Of a stretch of 32,762 nucleotides of DNA, positions 8,458-16,388 are shown in pieces. The notes beneath the pieces are model-generated. The model saw only the letters and a program-made list of their open reading frames with translations, made no database searches and was not told the DNA's origin. This DNA comes from Plectonema cf. radiosum LEGE 06105. GTDB lineage: Bacteria; Cyanobacteriota; Cyanobacteriia; Cyanobacteriales; Nostocaceae. The stretch lies in contig NZ_JADEWL010000076.1 of assembly GCF_015207665.1 (NCBI RefSeq), positions 1-32,762 of the forward strand. Reading direction: 5' to 3'. The position numbers and the translations under genes were made by a program. The number at the start of each line of letters is the position of its first letter. The stretch's first letter is position 1.

Positions 8458-8915
8458 GGGCTATTCACACCACGGTTGTAATTTAATAATCGGGCAAAAT
8501 GATGCCCTGTAACGCTGTTATTTCACTATTCTACTTATAAGCATATATGAAGTTTGCTAATACGTAATTGTTCCACTAGTTATATGATACAAATAATTGA
8601 CTTAGTAAAATTACTTATAAAAGAATTTTCTCCCTATTTAATAATGGTTGTAATTCTTTGATACTCAATTACTTATTATTACTTAGGAGTTAACAATATT
8701 AATTCAAATCGGGAAAAAAATCAGTATATTTATCAATTGCTCTATTAGAAACGATAAAAATTTGACCGGGGAACGCCGGTTAGCGGTACACCGCTGACAT
8801 TTTTAGCTGTTTAGATAGACAAAATTACAAATACACATCTTCATTTAGACAGATTTTATGAAGCCATTTGTTTGATTTAATGGGCTGAGGTATTACTTTC
8901 GAGGAGTGGATAATT
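8458..8915. other. Divergent promoter region between the PBP and repeat-protein genes
   Basis: AT-rich spacer of 458 bp with no credible gene. It contains the structured element at 8764-8807 (listed separately). A good ribosome-binding site GAGGAG lies at 8901-8906, ten bases before the ATG at 8916. Confidence 0.6.
8764..8807. repeat. Structured dispersed element, copy A (two tandem hairpins)
   Basis: TTTGACCGGGGAACGCC begins an element that folds into two adjacent hairpins: ACCGG-GGAACG-CCGGT, then AGCGG-TACA-CCGCT. The same 17-base core and a following ACCGCTGA recur at 31250-31300. It is much richer in GC than the surrounding spacer. I cannot name it. Confidence 0.6.
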
Positions 8916-9800
8916 ATGAAGAGCAAATTTGTAACCCTTATTGGTACAGCTCTGACTCTAGCATTAAGTAGCACTGTTGCGGTTGCTCAATCGACTAAGT
9001 TTCCTGAGCGAGACTTTCCTGAGCGCGAAGCACCTACAGAAGTTTCAGAATCTGATGACGCTCTTGTTGCAGCTGCTGAAGAAAAACTTTCACCGGATGC
9101 AATGGAAATTTTATGTGTCCGTTTCCCATTGAATTCTCGTTGTGAAGGTAAAGCAGAAGCAACAACTTCTCCAGAGAACACAAATACAGAAGAAATTACT
9201 CCCCCAGATAATACTATTGAGACTACACCAGGCGCTCCTCTTCCTGGTACCACTCCTGAAGGAGAAGTAGCTCCGAGTGAAGATGATGCTCCTACCAATA
9301 TTACTCCAATGCCTGGTGGTGTAACTCCTGAAGCAATTCCTAGTGAAGAAGATGCTCCCACAAATATTACTCCAATGCCTGGTGGTGTAACTCCTGAAGC
9401 AACTCCTAGTGAAGAAGATGCTCCCACAAATATTACTCCAATGCCTGGTGGTGTAACTCCTGAAGCAATTCCTAGTGAAGAAGATGCTCCCACAAATATT
9501 ACTCCAATGCCTGGTGGTGTAACTCCTGAAGCAATTCCTAGTGAAGAAGATGCTCCGACAAATATTACTCCAATGCCTGGTGGTGTAACTCCAGAAGCAA
9601 CTCCTAGTGAAGAAGATGCTCCGACAAATATTACTCCAATGCCTGGTGGTGTAACTCCCGAAGCAACTCCTAGTGAAGAAGATGCTCCGACAAATATGAA
9701 TCAACCAGGAGACACAACTCTTCCAGACTCAAATTCCCCTAGCAATACCGAAGAAGAAACAACTCCTGATAATGGAGCAGGGATATTAGCCCCTCAATAA
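8916..9800 (+). CDS. Secreted acidic protein with 22-residue tandem repeats
   Basis: I recognise no family. Of the 294 residues, 1-24 are a clear Sec signal peptide (MKSKFVTLIGTALTLALSST..) with likely cleavage after AVA. Residues 25-70 form a short acidic, non-repetitive domain with two cysteines (LCVRF and SRC). From about residue 123 to 260 there are six near-identical 22-residue repeats with core DAPTNITPMPGGVTPEA and a partial seventh, followed by a Thr/Pro/Asn-rich acidic tail. The sequence is low in aromatic and basic residues and is probably unstructured, acting as a periplasmic or surface-exposed spacer. It starts at ATG 8916 with GAGGAG upstream. A long hairpin with a T-run at 9847-9925 probably ends the transcript. 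Repeat number is likely variable between strains. Confidence 0.8.
   Translation: MKSKFVTLIGTALTLALSSTVAVAQSTKFPERDFPEREAPTEVSESDDALVAAAEEKLSPDAMEILCVRFPLNSRCEGKAEATTSPENTNTEEITPPDNTIETTPGAPLPGTTPEGEVAPSEDDAPTNITPMPGGVTPEAIPSEEDAPTNITPMPGGVTPEATPSEEDAPTNITPMPGGVTPEAIPSEEDAPTNITPMPGGVTPEAIPSEEDAPTNITPMPGGVTPEATPSEEDAPTNITPMPGGVTPEATPSEEDAPTNMNQPGDTTLPDSNSPSNTEEETTPDNGAGILAPQ
9285..9698 (+). repeat. 66-bp in-frame minisatellite
   Basis: Six to seven 66-bp units within the secreted protein gene are nearly identical at the DNA level. They differ mainly at one Thr/Ile codon and at third positions (CCC/CCG/CCT). Such identity points to recent expansion or homogenisation. Confidence 0.9.
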
Positions 9801-9846
9801 AAGTCAATTAGTTAAAAAACCTTCATAATAATAAGGTAAAAAAAAT

Positions 9847-9925
9847 AAGTTCTGGTTTCTCTAAGATTAGTGATTGGGCTTAAAGCTACAGCTAATGCCA
9901 TTAGTGAGTATCCAGAACTTTTTTA
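9847..9925 (+). terminator. Possible terminator of the repeat-protein gene
   Basis: AAGTTCTGG (9847-9855) pairs with CCAGAACTT (9912-9920) and is followed by a run of T. The loop of about 56 bases is long but contains smaller self-complementary parts. It lies 46 bases after the stop codon. Confidence 0.5.
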
Positions 9926-9948
9926 TGAATTATTTCCAGGATAATTAC

Positions 9949-10012
9949 AGAAGTCGGGTTTTTAGTATAAATATCTGTAAAATCCTGATAAATCTGAAAA
10001 AACCCGACTTCT
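9949..10012. repeat. Dispersed inverted-repeat element, copy 1 (AGAAGTCGGGTTTTT)
   Basis: A 64-bp element is bounded by AGAAGTCGGGTTTTT and its complement AAAAACCCGACTTCT, giving a 15-bp stem around an AT-rich loop. Related copies are at 17732-17791 and 29782-29829. It resembles small non-coding MITE-like repeats common in cyanobacteria. Confidence 0.8.
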
Positions 10013-10046
10013 AAACCCAACTTCTCAATTGCAAATTTGATTATTA

Positions 10047-10197
10047 TTAACTGTTAACTGATAACTGTTAACTGATAACTGATAACTGATAACTGTTAAC
10101 TGATAACTGATAACTGATAACTGTTAACTGATAACTGATAACTGATAACTGATAACTGTTAACTGATAACTGTTAACTGTTAACTGATAACTGATTA
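10047..10197. repeat. Long STRR array (ACTGATA / ACTGTTA)
   Basis: About 21 tandem heptamers of two variants (ACTGATA and ACTGTTA) fill the last 150 bp before the stop codon of the leftward lspA gene (10198-10200). This is the longest heptamer array in the window. Confidence 0.92.
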
Positions 10198-10674
10198 TTA
10201 TCTTGAAGAATGATGATTTGAAGGTGTTTTTTGAAAAGAGGCAATTATTAAACAAGCAATACCAATATTAATAAATACATCTGCCAAATTAAATACAGGA
10301 AAATTAATTAGTCTAAAATCAAGAAAGTCTATAACGTAGCCTAGTAAAAATCGATCAATTCCATTACCGATAGCTCCACTCAGAATTAAACCATACCCCC
10401 ATTGCTCCCAACGAGTTAAAATCGGACTAAATAAAGCGAAAGCTATCAATGCTACACTTACTAATAAAGATAGCCAGCGTAACCACTCTACTTTCCCTGA
10501 GAACAGACTAAAAGCAGCCCCAGTATTTTGAACATAAGTAAAGTGAAATATTCCTTTTATTATTGGTTGCGTTTCTCCTAAAATAAAATTTTGCACTACC
10601 CAGTATTTCGTCAATTGATCCAAGATAAAACCGGCAATAGCAGCTATCCAAAATAAACGATTTTTTAAACGCAT
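10198..10674 (-). CDS. lspA: Lipoprotein signal peptidase (signal peptidase II)
   Basis: Membrane aspartyl protease that removes the signal peptide from lipid-modified prolipoproteins. The 158 residues give four membrane helices (about 8-28, 66-84, 91-108, 128-147). The conserved NTGAAFSLF is at 50-58. The catalytic aspartates are expected at D116 (YVIDF) and D132 (NLADVFIN), both present, and GNGIDR is at 103-108. The start at ATG 10674 gives the usual family length. bioY lies 80 bp upstream on the same strand, with a repeat-filled gap, so the two may form an operon. Its stop codon abuts a long heptamer array. Confidence 0.96.
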   Translation of the reverse strand: MRLKNRLFWIAAIAGFILDQLTKYWVVQNFILGETQPIIKGIFHFTYVQNTGAAFSLFSGKVEWLRWLSLLVSVALIAFALFSPILTRWEQWGYGLILSGAIGNGIDRFLLGYVIDFLDFRLINFPVFNLADVFINIGIACLIIASFQKTPSNHHSSR

Positions 10675-10679
10675 GAGAT

Positions 10680-10754
10680 ATTAGTTAGTGGTTAGTTGTT
10701 AGTGGTTGGTTGATGGTGATTAAGAGTTATTAATTGTTAACTGTTAACTGTCAA
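10680..10754. repeat. STRR-like repeats between lspA and bioY
   Basis: GTTAGTG/GTTAGTT-type units occupy 10680-10713. GTTAACTGTTAACTGTCAAC lies at 10735-10754 and runs up to the bioY stop codon (10755-10757). The array separates two genes that are probably co-transcribed. Confidence 0.7.
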
Positions 10755-11342
10755 CTAATAAAACATTAAATGTCGGAGTACGTATGCTACTACAGTAACG
10801 GCACAAACTACAGCGAATTGTCCCGGTAATAGAAGCAATGAATATTCTTTAATTGCTTGCAATAAGGATAATTTTTCCGAACCTTGCCAACCTAAAGCAT
10901 AAGTGATCACCAAATAACTAATACCGCACAGATGAACTGTTAACAAGCCACAAATGCAACTAAATCCGAGAGTTTCTAATTTTGGTCTAACCTTAAAAGC
11001 AAAAAAACCGCAAATCCAAGCCCCAGGAATAAAACCTAGTAAATAACCGAACTGGGAAAGCTTGACATAGCCGATACCTCCACCGTCAGTAAATACGGGT
11101 AACAAAGTTAAACCCATGACCAAGTAGGCAATTTGGGAAAGCGCCCCAGCATTATTACCTCCCAAACAACCGACCAACAACACCCCACCAATTTGATAAC
11201 TGACACCTAAAGGAAAAGCATGAATTCCGTGGTTACTCCAACTCCAAGGTAGGATGGTAATATAAGCTTTTTGGAAGGTACCACACATAGTTAGTAGTAA
11301 GCCAATCATTGACCATAACAATTGGTTGGATGCAGCTAGCAT
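10755..11342 (-). CDS. bioY: Biotin transporter BioY (ECF substrate-binding component)
   Basis: Integral membrane S-component that binds biotin and works alone or with the energy-coupling (ECF) module. The 195-residue, about six-helix protein shows the BioY pattern: a GVSYQIGGVLLVGCLGG region (about 46-62), then ALSQIAYLVMGL with downstream GGGIGYVKLSQFGYLLGFIP (about 87-106), the conserved biotin-pocket region. It starts at ATG 11342. No ECF ATPase or T-component is in the window; in bacteria these are often shared and encoded elsewhere. lspA follows downstream on the same strand. An upstream dyad (11394-11415) could be an operator, without proof. Confidence 0.9.
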   Translation of the reverse strand: MLAASNQLLWSMIGLLLTMCGTFQKAYITILPWSWSNHGIHAFPLGVSYQIGGVLLVGCLGGNNAGALSQIAYLVMGLTLLPVFTDGGGIGYVKLSQFGYLLGFIPGAWICGFFAFKVRPKLETLGFSCICGLLTVHLCGISYLVITYALGWQGSEKLSLLQAIKEYSLLLLPGQFAVVCAVTVVAYVLRHLMFY

Positions 11343-11439
11343 TTATCAGATTCTCATACAGAAAGGGGAAAATAATATGACTATTCTTTGCTGACTAATG
11401 GTCTATGTCATTAGTTGCAAGGATTCCAATATTTGTAGT

Positions 11440-11456
11440 GGGAGCGTCTCGCTCCC
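11440..11456. repeat. Short GC-rich hairpin GGGAGCG-TCT-CGCTCCC
   Basis: Perfect 7-bp stem with a 3-base loop, followed at about 11473 by a second small hairpin AGCCTTTCGGCT. Hairpins of this GGGAGCG...CGCTCCC form are widely scattered in filamentous cyanobacteria; here it lies about 100 bp upstream of bioY. Confidence 0.6.
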
Positions 11457-12035
11457 TATTGACGATAAACCAGCCTTTCGGCTCACAATCTCTCAAACCA
11501 CCACAATAAATAGGGCAGACTTTTAATTAAAAAAATACTTATATTTTTATAGAGTTTTATAGAGTTTTACTTTTTTACTGATCTTGCATCCTATTCTAAT
11601 GCGTCTAACTACCTAATGTCCAAAATTTGACTTAGGTCGCAAGTCATCAACCTTATTTATCTAATTACTACTCAGCTATATAGCTGCTCCCAAACCAACT
11701 GTTCCTCCCAAACCTACCCCAAGAAAATGTTTAATTAATCAAGGTACAGGTACTTAAAAAGAATGTCACACAAAACTAACTACTCTTAGACCTAAAAAAA
11801 ATCTATGCCCACACAGATACATACAATAGATGTCATTATTTATTGTTAAAATTTAATATCGCTATAGAATAAATTTTGCTGATGGTAATCATACACAATT
11901 TGTAATGTATTATTTATTTCTTTTCAATGGCTAAATAATTTAAAGATTTTTGACTATAAATTATTTGAATAATAAATATAAATTTTTGCCGAAATGAGTA
12001 TAAAGAAACATTAGCATCGAACTTTATCCAACTTT

Positions 12036-12070
12036 GTTAACCTTCTCTTTACTGATTCGGGGTATATTAT
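12036..12070 (+). promoter_or_regulatory. Probable Pho box and -10 element of the pst operon
   Basis: Two 8-mers, GTTAACCT (12036-12043) and CTTTACTG (12047-12054), are separated by 3 bases. This is the 11-base spacing of cyanobacterial Pho boxes bound by the SphR/PhoB response regulator. A -10-like TATTAT (12065-12070) starts ten bases after the second repeat, so the box takes the place of a -35 element. The second repeat is degenerate. Confidence 0.6.
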
Positions 12071-12106
12071 AAACGATACCTGCATAATTACTCAACTTAC
12101 ACATCC

Positions 12107-13243
12107 ATGTTTTCTACTAAATTTGTAGCTAATAAGTCTCGTTTGACTTGGATATTCTCAGTATTAGCACTTACTGTTACTTTGGCAGCTTGTGGCGGTG
12201 GAAATGATACTGCTGGTGAAGGTACTCCTGGTGGTGCTACCGATGTTGCTGCTAGCAGCAAATTGGATTTGGGTGAAGACACCACTTTGAATGGCGCAGG
12301 GGCATCTTTCCCCGCATTGCTTTACCAGCGTTGGTTCAAAGATGTCAGCACTAAGTATCCTAATCTACGAGTCAACTATCAATCAGTTGGTAGTGGTGCT
12401 GGTGTTAGACAATTTATCGAAGGTACAGTTGACTTCGGTGCTAGCGACGTAGCGATGACAGATGAAGAAATCGCCAAAGTAGATAGAGGCGTGTTGTTAC
12501 TACCTGTTACTGCTGGTAGCATTGTATTCGCTTACAATTTGCCCGGAGTCGATAATTTGCAGCTACCACGTGAAATTTATACCGATATATTACTCGGTAA
12601 GATTACTAAGTGGAATGACCCCAAAATTGCTGCGGCTAATCCCGGAGTAAATCTTCCCGACCAAAACATTACAGTTGTATATCGTTCCGATGGTAGCGGT
12701 ACAACTGGTGTATTAACCAAGCACTTAAGCGCTATTAGCCCAGCATGGAAAAGCGGTCCTGGCGAAGGTAAGACTGTATCTTGGCCTACAGGAATTGGTG
12801 CTAAAGGTAATGAAGGTGTGACCGCTCAAATTAAACAAACTGCTGGTTCTATTGGTTATATAGAGTATGGTTACGCTGTTAGTCAAAATCTGACTATGGC
12901 TGCGATAGAAAACAAAGCAGGCAAATTTATTCCACCAACCGACGAAGCTGCATCCAAAGCTTTGGAAGCAGTGGAATTACCTGAAAATCTCCGTGGTTTT
13001 ATTGAAGATCCTGAAGGAGAGGAATCTTATCCTATCGTTACCTATACCTGGATTTTGGCTTACGAGAAGTATGACAATCCGGCAAAAGCCAAAGCGATGG
13101 AAGCGACCATTGAATATGCCTTGACTGAAGGTCAGAAAGTTGCTCCAGAACTCGGTTACGTTCCTTTACCTCAAAATGTAGTAGAGAAAGTTGCTGCTGC
13201 TGCTGACAAAATCAGTCCCGAATACAACATTGCTATAAAGTAA
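12107..13243 (+). CDS. pstS: Phosphate ABC transporter substrate-binding protein PstS
   Basis: Periplasmic lipoprotein that captures phosphate for the PstCAB importer. The 378-residue product has a lipoprotein signal peptide whose lipobox LAAC places the acylated cysteine at residue 29, then a low-complexity linker and the binding domain starting with NGAGASFPALLYQRWF. Phosphate-loop motifs are visible: YQSVGSGAGVRQF, DFGASDVAMTDEE and RSDGSGTTGVLTKHL. It starts at ATG 12107. It is the first gene of pstSCAB and lies behind a likely Pho box, so phosphate-starvation induction is expected. Two hairpins in the 106-bp gap to pstC may reduce downstream expression relative to pstS. Confidence 0.97.
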   Translation: MFSTKFVANKSRLTWIFSVLALTVTLAACGGGNDTAGEGTPGGATDVAASSKLDLGEDTTLNGAGASFPALLYQRWFKDVSTKYPNLRVNYQSVGSGAGVRQFIEGTVDFGASDVAMTDEEIAKVDRGVLLLPVTAGSIVFAYNLPGVDNLQLPREIYTDILLGKITKWNDPKIAAANPGVNLPDQNITVVYRSDGSGTTGVLTKHLSAISPAWKSGPGEGKTVSWPTGIGAKGNEGVTAQIKQTAGSIGYIEYGYAVSQNLTMAAIENKAGKFIPPTDEAASKALEAVELPENLRGFIEDPEGEESYPIVTYTWILAYEKYDNPAKAKAMEATIEYALTEGQKVAPELGYVPLPQNVVEKVAAAADKISPEYNIAIK

Positions 13244-13250
13244 ATTAGCC

Positions 13251-13324
13251 GTTGAAGATTAATCTTTCAACTGCATATGATCGTTTGACTAGTTAAGGAA
13301 TAATGTGGTTCGCTCCCACATTTT
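13251..13324 (+). promoter_or_regulatory. Two hairpins in the pstS-pstC gap (attenuator-like)
   Basis: GTTGAAGATT/AATCTTTCAAC (13251-13271) forms a tight stem. AATGTGG (13302-13308) pairs with CCACATT (13316-13322) and is followed by TTTTCT, like a weak terminator. Such structures after the binding-protein gene commonly protect its mRNA 3' end or partly terminate the transcript. Confidence 0.55.
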
Positions 13325-13349
13325 CTCTATTACATGGGTATAGTTTTTT

Positions 13350-14312
13350 ATGAATACATCAGCCCAGAGTAGACAACCAGAAGGTAAAAATCGCTCTGAA
13401 GCAGATAGAACGCTTGACCGTAGTTTTATTTTGGTAACGCGAATTTTCGCTTTCGCTGTTGCCGTACTCTTATTATGGATTGGATTTCAGGTTGGCATTC
13501 AGGGACTTCCAGCATTAAAAGAATTTGGTCTGGGTTTTTTAGGGACAACCGATTGGAACCCACCGAGAAGCCAATTCGGAGTATTACCGCAAATTTACGG
13601 AACTTTAGCTAGTTCTTTTATTGGTTTGTTGATAGCTGTACCGATTGGGATTGGGACCGCTCTATTGTTAAGCGAAGATATATTACCTGTACCAGTAAAA
13701 ACTGTACTGGTTTTCTTAGTAGAACTGCTAGCAGCGATTCCCAGTGTTGTCTATGGTTTATGGGGAATTTTCGTCTTAATTCCTTTTTTAGGAACCGTTG
13801 GTACATGGCTGAATCAATACTTGGGTTGGCTACCAATTTTTAGTCGTCCCGAATCGGGAGCAATTGGTGGCCCGGGGCTATTACCTGCTGGAATTATTTT
13901 GGCAATTATGACTTTGCCAATTATTACAGCAATTTCTCGCGATGCATTGGCTTCAGTACCTCGTAGCTTGCGCGAAGCTGCTTATGGATTGGGATGTACC
14001 CGTTGGGAAACGCTTTTACAAGTGATTATTCCAGCGGCATTTTCTGGTATTGTCAGCGCTATAATGCTTGGGCTTGGTCGGGCAATGGGAGAAACAATGG
14101 CTGTTACCATGTTAATTGGTAACTCCAACAGAATCAGTCCTTCCTTATTTGCACCTAGCAATACAATTGCTTCTTTGTTGGCAAATCAGTTCGCAGAAGC
14201 TGGCGGTTTGCAAATCAGTGCCTTGATGTACGCCGCGTTCGTGCTATTCTTATTGACTCTGATTGTGAATATTTTGGCAGAGTTAATAGTATTGCGAGTC
14301 AAGCGATTGTAA
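13350..14312 (+). CDS. pstC: Phosphate ABC transporter permease PstC
   Basis: One of the two membrane subunits forming the phosphate channel. The 320 residues start with a hydrophilic N-terminus (about 1-24), then about six transmembrane helices. The cytoplasmic EAA loop that contacts PstB is REAAYGLGCTRWETLLQVII (about 208-227), followed by GRAMGETMAVTMLIGN, which is typical of PstC. The long extracytoplasmic loop after the third helix and the GLGFLGTTDWNP motif near residue 61 are also PstC features. It starts at ATG 13350. It follows pstS by 106 bp and precedes pstA by 19 bp in the same operon. Confidence 0.96.
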   Translation: MNTSAQSRQPEGKNRSEADRTLDRSFILVTRIFAFAVAVLLLWIGFQVGIQGLPALKEFGLGFLGTTDWNPPRSQFGVLPQIYGTLASSFIGLLIAVPIGIGTALLLSEDILPVPVKTVLVFLVELLAAIPSVVYGLWGIFVLIPFLGTVGTWLNQYLGWLPIFSRPESGAIGGPGLLPAGIILAIMTLPIITAISRDALASVPRSLREAAYGLGCTRWETLLQVIIPAAFSGIVSAIMLGLGRAMGETMAVTMLIGNSNRISPSLFAPSNTIASLLANQFAEAGGLQISALMYAAFVLFLLTLIVNILAELIVLRVKRL

Positions 14313-14331
14313 TGTAATGGTGTATTAAATT

Positions 14332-15216
14332 ATGACTAGTTTTTCAGACCAGCCACAAAGAGCATTTGGAAGCGGTAGTTTAAACCGTTCTTCTAACTCT
14401 CCCCGGACACTATTTAACAATGTAATGAATGGTGTCATATTTCTTTGCGGGGTATTAGCTTTATTGCCTTTGCTGTTAGTACTTTCTTACTTGCTGATCA
14501 AAGGTTTCAGCAGCCTGAGCTTAGACTTGTTTACCCAATTACCTCCAGCACCCTTGGATAAGGGTGGTGGTTTTGGTAATGCTATTCTCGGTACGGCGAT
14601 TATGGTGGGAATTGGAACTATAATCACCGTACCCATTGGAGTTGCAGCAGCGGTTTATTTGACAGAGTTCAGCAAAGGACAAACGGCTCGTTGGATTCGC
14701 TTCGCTACCAACGTTTTGAGCGGGGTTCCTTCGATTATTGCTGGTGTTGTAACTTACGGTATTTTAGTTGCGCCGTTTGGCGGATATTCTGCGATCGCTG
14801 GTGGTGTGGCTTTGGCAATTTTGATGCTGCCTATTATCGTTAGAACTACTGACGAAGCTTTACAATTAGTTTCTCAAGATTTGCGCCAAGCAGCTATTGG
14901 AGTAGGGGCAACCAACTATCAAACAGTTCTACAAATAGTATTACCTGCGGCTTTACCATCAATTCTGACTGGTATAACTTTATCTGTAGCTCGCGCCGCT
15001 GGAGAAACGGCACCTTTACTATTTACTGCTTTGTTCTCCTTCTATTGGGCGAGAAGTTTAACCGAACCAACTGCTTCTCTTGCTGTTTTGGTTTATAACT
15101 TTGCGATTTCTTTCGACCAAAACCAGCAGTCTGTTGGTTGGGCTGCGTCTCTAATTTTGGTTTTACTAGTTTTGATTTCTAGTATTATTGCTCGCTTGGC
15201 AACTCGTAGCAAATAG
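14332..15216 (+). CDS. pstA: Phosphate ABC transporter permease PstA
   Basis: Second membrane subunit of the phosphate importer, 294 residues. A polar N-terminal tail of about 30 residues is followed by six predicted helices. The EAA loop is RQAAIGVGATNYQTVLQIVL (about 186-205), followed by ARAAGETAPLLFTALF, which is diagnostic of PstA. It lies 19 bp after pstC and 119 bp before pstB. Start is ATG 14332. The gap to pstB shows no clear terminator, so read-through into pstB is expected. Confidence 0.96.
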   Translation: MTSFSDQPQRAFGSGSLNRSSNSPRTLFNNVMNGVIFLCGVLALLPLLLVLSYLLIKGFSSLSLDLFTQLPPAPLDKGGGFGNAILGTAIMVGIGTIITVPIGVAAAVYLTEFSKGQTARWIRFATNVLSGVPSIIAGVVTYGILVAPFGGYSAIAGGVALAILMLPIIVRTTDEALQLVSQDLRQAAIGVGATNYQTVLQIVLPAALPSILTGITLSVARAAGETAPLLFTALFSFYWARSLTEPTASLAVLVYNFAISFDQNQQSVGWAASLILVLLVLISSIIARLATRSK

Positions 15217-15335
15217 TACGAACTCAATTGCGATTGAAAGCCAAACAGAACAAATAATATTATTATACCACCAGACATTGGGAAGACTAGGATTACGGCT
15301 TTTAAGCTTTCTGAGAAATAATTAACGTAAGATTT

Positions 15336-16142
15336 ATGGCTACACAAATTCCGACAGCAAACGATACCCAAACTGTATTACGAACAGAAGCGTTAAATGT
15401 TTACTACGGTAAATTTTTGGCACTCAAGGATATCTATATGGATATCCCCAAAAACCAGGTAACAGCTTTTATTGGTCCTTCTGGATGCGGTAAAAGTACT
15501 CTACTACGATGCTTTAACCGTCTCAACGATTTGATTGACGTATTCCGCGCCGAAGGTCAAGTTCTTTATAACGGTCAAAATTTATATGACCCCAAAGTTG
15601 ACCCTGTAGAAGTACGTCGTCGAATTGGCATGGTATTTCAAAAACCCAATCCGTTCCCTAAATCGATTTATGAAAATATTGCTTTTGGAGCCAGAATTAA
15701 TGGTTTTAAAGGTAATATGGATGAATTGGTGGAACGTTCTCTCAGAGGAGCCGCTTTATGGAACGAAGTCAAAGATAAACTAAAACAAAGCGGTTTATCC
15801 ATATCCGGGGGACAACAACAACGTTTGTGTATTGCTAGGGCGATCGCAGTTCAACCTGATGTAATTTTAATGGATGAACCTTGTTCTGCTCTTGACCCCA
15901 AGTCTACTCTCCAAGTAGAAGAGTTGATCAAAGAACTCAAGGAGCAATTCACCGTTGTTATCGTTACTCATAATATGCAGCAAGCATCGCGAGTATCGGA
16001 CATGACAGCCTTTTTTAACGTTCGAGTCGGGGAAAAAGGAGGTCGTACTGGTTATTTAGTTGAATACGACCACACCGAAAGCATTTTCCAAAATCCTCAA
16101 CAGCAGGATACCAAGGAATACATCAGCGGTAAGTTCGGTTAA
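15336..16142 (+). CDS. pstB: Phosphate ABC transporter ATPase PstB
   Basis: Cytoplasmic ATPase that drives phosphate import. The 268-residue product has the complete motor set: Walker [10 protein letters not shown] (about 46-54), Q-loop [13 protein letters not shown] signature [16 protein letters not shown] (about 153-168), Walker [14 protein letters not shown] and H-loop VTHNMQQ. The PstB-specific segment CFNRLNDLI follows Walker A. It starts at ATG 15336 and ends the pst operon. Immediately after the stop there is a 12-bp inverted repeat and then a terminator-like hairpin with a T-run. No phoU or second pstB copy is present in the window. Confidence 0.97.
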   Translation: MATQIPTANDTQTVLRTEALNVYYGKFLALKDIYMDIPKNQVTAFIGPSGCGKSTLLRCFNRLNDLIDVFRAEGQVLYNGQNLYDPKVDPVEVRRRIGMVFQKPNPFPKSIYENIAFGARINGFKGNMDELVERSLRGAALWNEVKDKLKQSGLSISGGQQQRLCIARAIAVQPDVILMDEPCSALDPKSTLQVEELIKELKEQFTVVIVTHNMQQASRVSDMTAFFNVRVGEKGGRTGYLVEYDHTESIFQNPQQQDTKEYISGKFG

Positions 16143-16186
16143 ATATTAGACATTAGGCAAATTAGGCAAAAATTATGTCTAATATT
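16142..16186. repeat. 12-bp inverted repeat at the pstB stop codon
   Basis: AATATTAGACAT (16142-16153) and ATGTCTAATATT (16175-16186) are perfect complements. The loop holds two TTAGGCAAA direct repeats. The first arm begins at the last base of the pstB stop codon. It may protect the 3' end of the transcript or be a small mobile repeat. Confidence 0.6.
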
Positions 16187-16201
16187 CATCACAAATGTTT
16201 G

Positions 16202-16238
16202 ACTCTCGGAGATAATCTGAGAGTTATTTTTTGCTTTT
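16202..16238 (+). terminator. Rho-independent terminator of the pst operon
   Basis: ACTCTC (16202-16207) pairs with GAGAGT (16219-16224), followed by ATTTTTTGCTTTTTT. It lies 60 bp after pstB and before the oppositely oriented tRNA gene. Confidence 0.8.
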
Positions 16239-16251
16239 TTAACCTAGGGGA

Positions 16252-16322
16252 AGCGGGCGGCGGGAATCGAACCCGCATCATTAGCTTGGAAGGCTAAGGT
16301 TTTACCACTAAACTACGCCCGC
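16252..16322 (-). tRNA. tRNA-Gly (anticodon TCC)
   Basis: The minus strand folds as a full cloverleaf: acceptor GCGGGCG/CGCCCGC, D arm GTTT/AAAC, anticodon stem TTAGC/GCTAA with loop CTTCCAA (anticodon TCC), and T arm GCGGG-TTCGATT-CCCGC. It is 71 nt including the discriminator base T and has no encoded CCA. It reads GGA and probably GGG codons. Confidence 0.96.
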
Positions 16323-16388
16323 ATGGTTTCCAACTTCACCATTATATTACATTGAGAAATAAAAATCAAGTTATTTAAAATCAAAATT

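Larger units (their letters stand above)
11343..12106. other. Long divergent spacer between bioY and pstS
   Basis: AT-rich, 764 bp, no credible gene. It holds a 7-bp dyad ACTAATG/CATTAGT (11394-11415), a strong hairpin GGGAGCG-TCT-CGCTCCC (11440-11456) followed by AGCC-TTTC-GGCT, a doubled 10-mer TTTTATAGAG (about 11546-11566), a 14-bp perfect palindrome CAGCTATATAGCTG (11673-11686), and the Pho-box promoter near the right end. Confidence 0.6.

Noticed and set aside
8764-8807. Glutamine (glnA-type) riboswitch
   Set aside because: Only a GGAACGC fragment is shared; the conserved helices and the downstream nitrogen genes expected of that riboswitch are absent.
9111-9704. Long minus-strand frame opposite the 22-residue repeat protein
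   Set aside because: A mirror of the repeat array: repetitive, Cys/Arg/Ser-rich translation, whereas the plus frame has a signal peptide and a ribosome-binding site.
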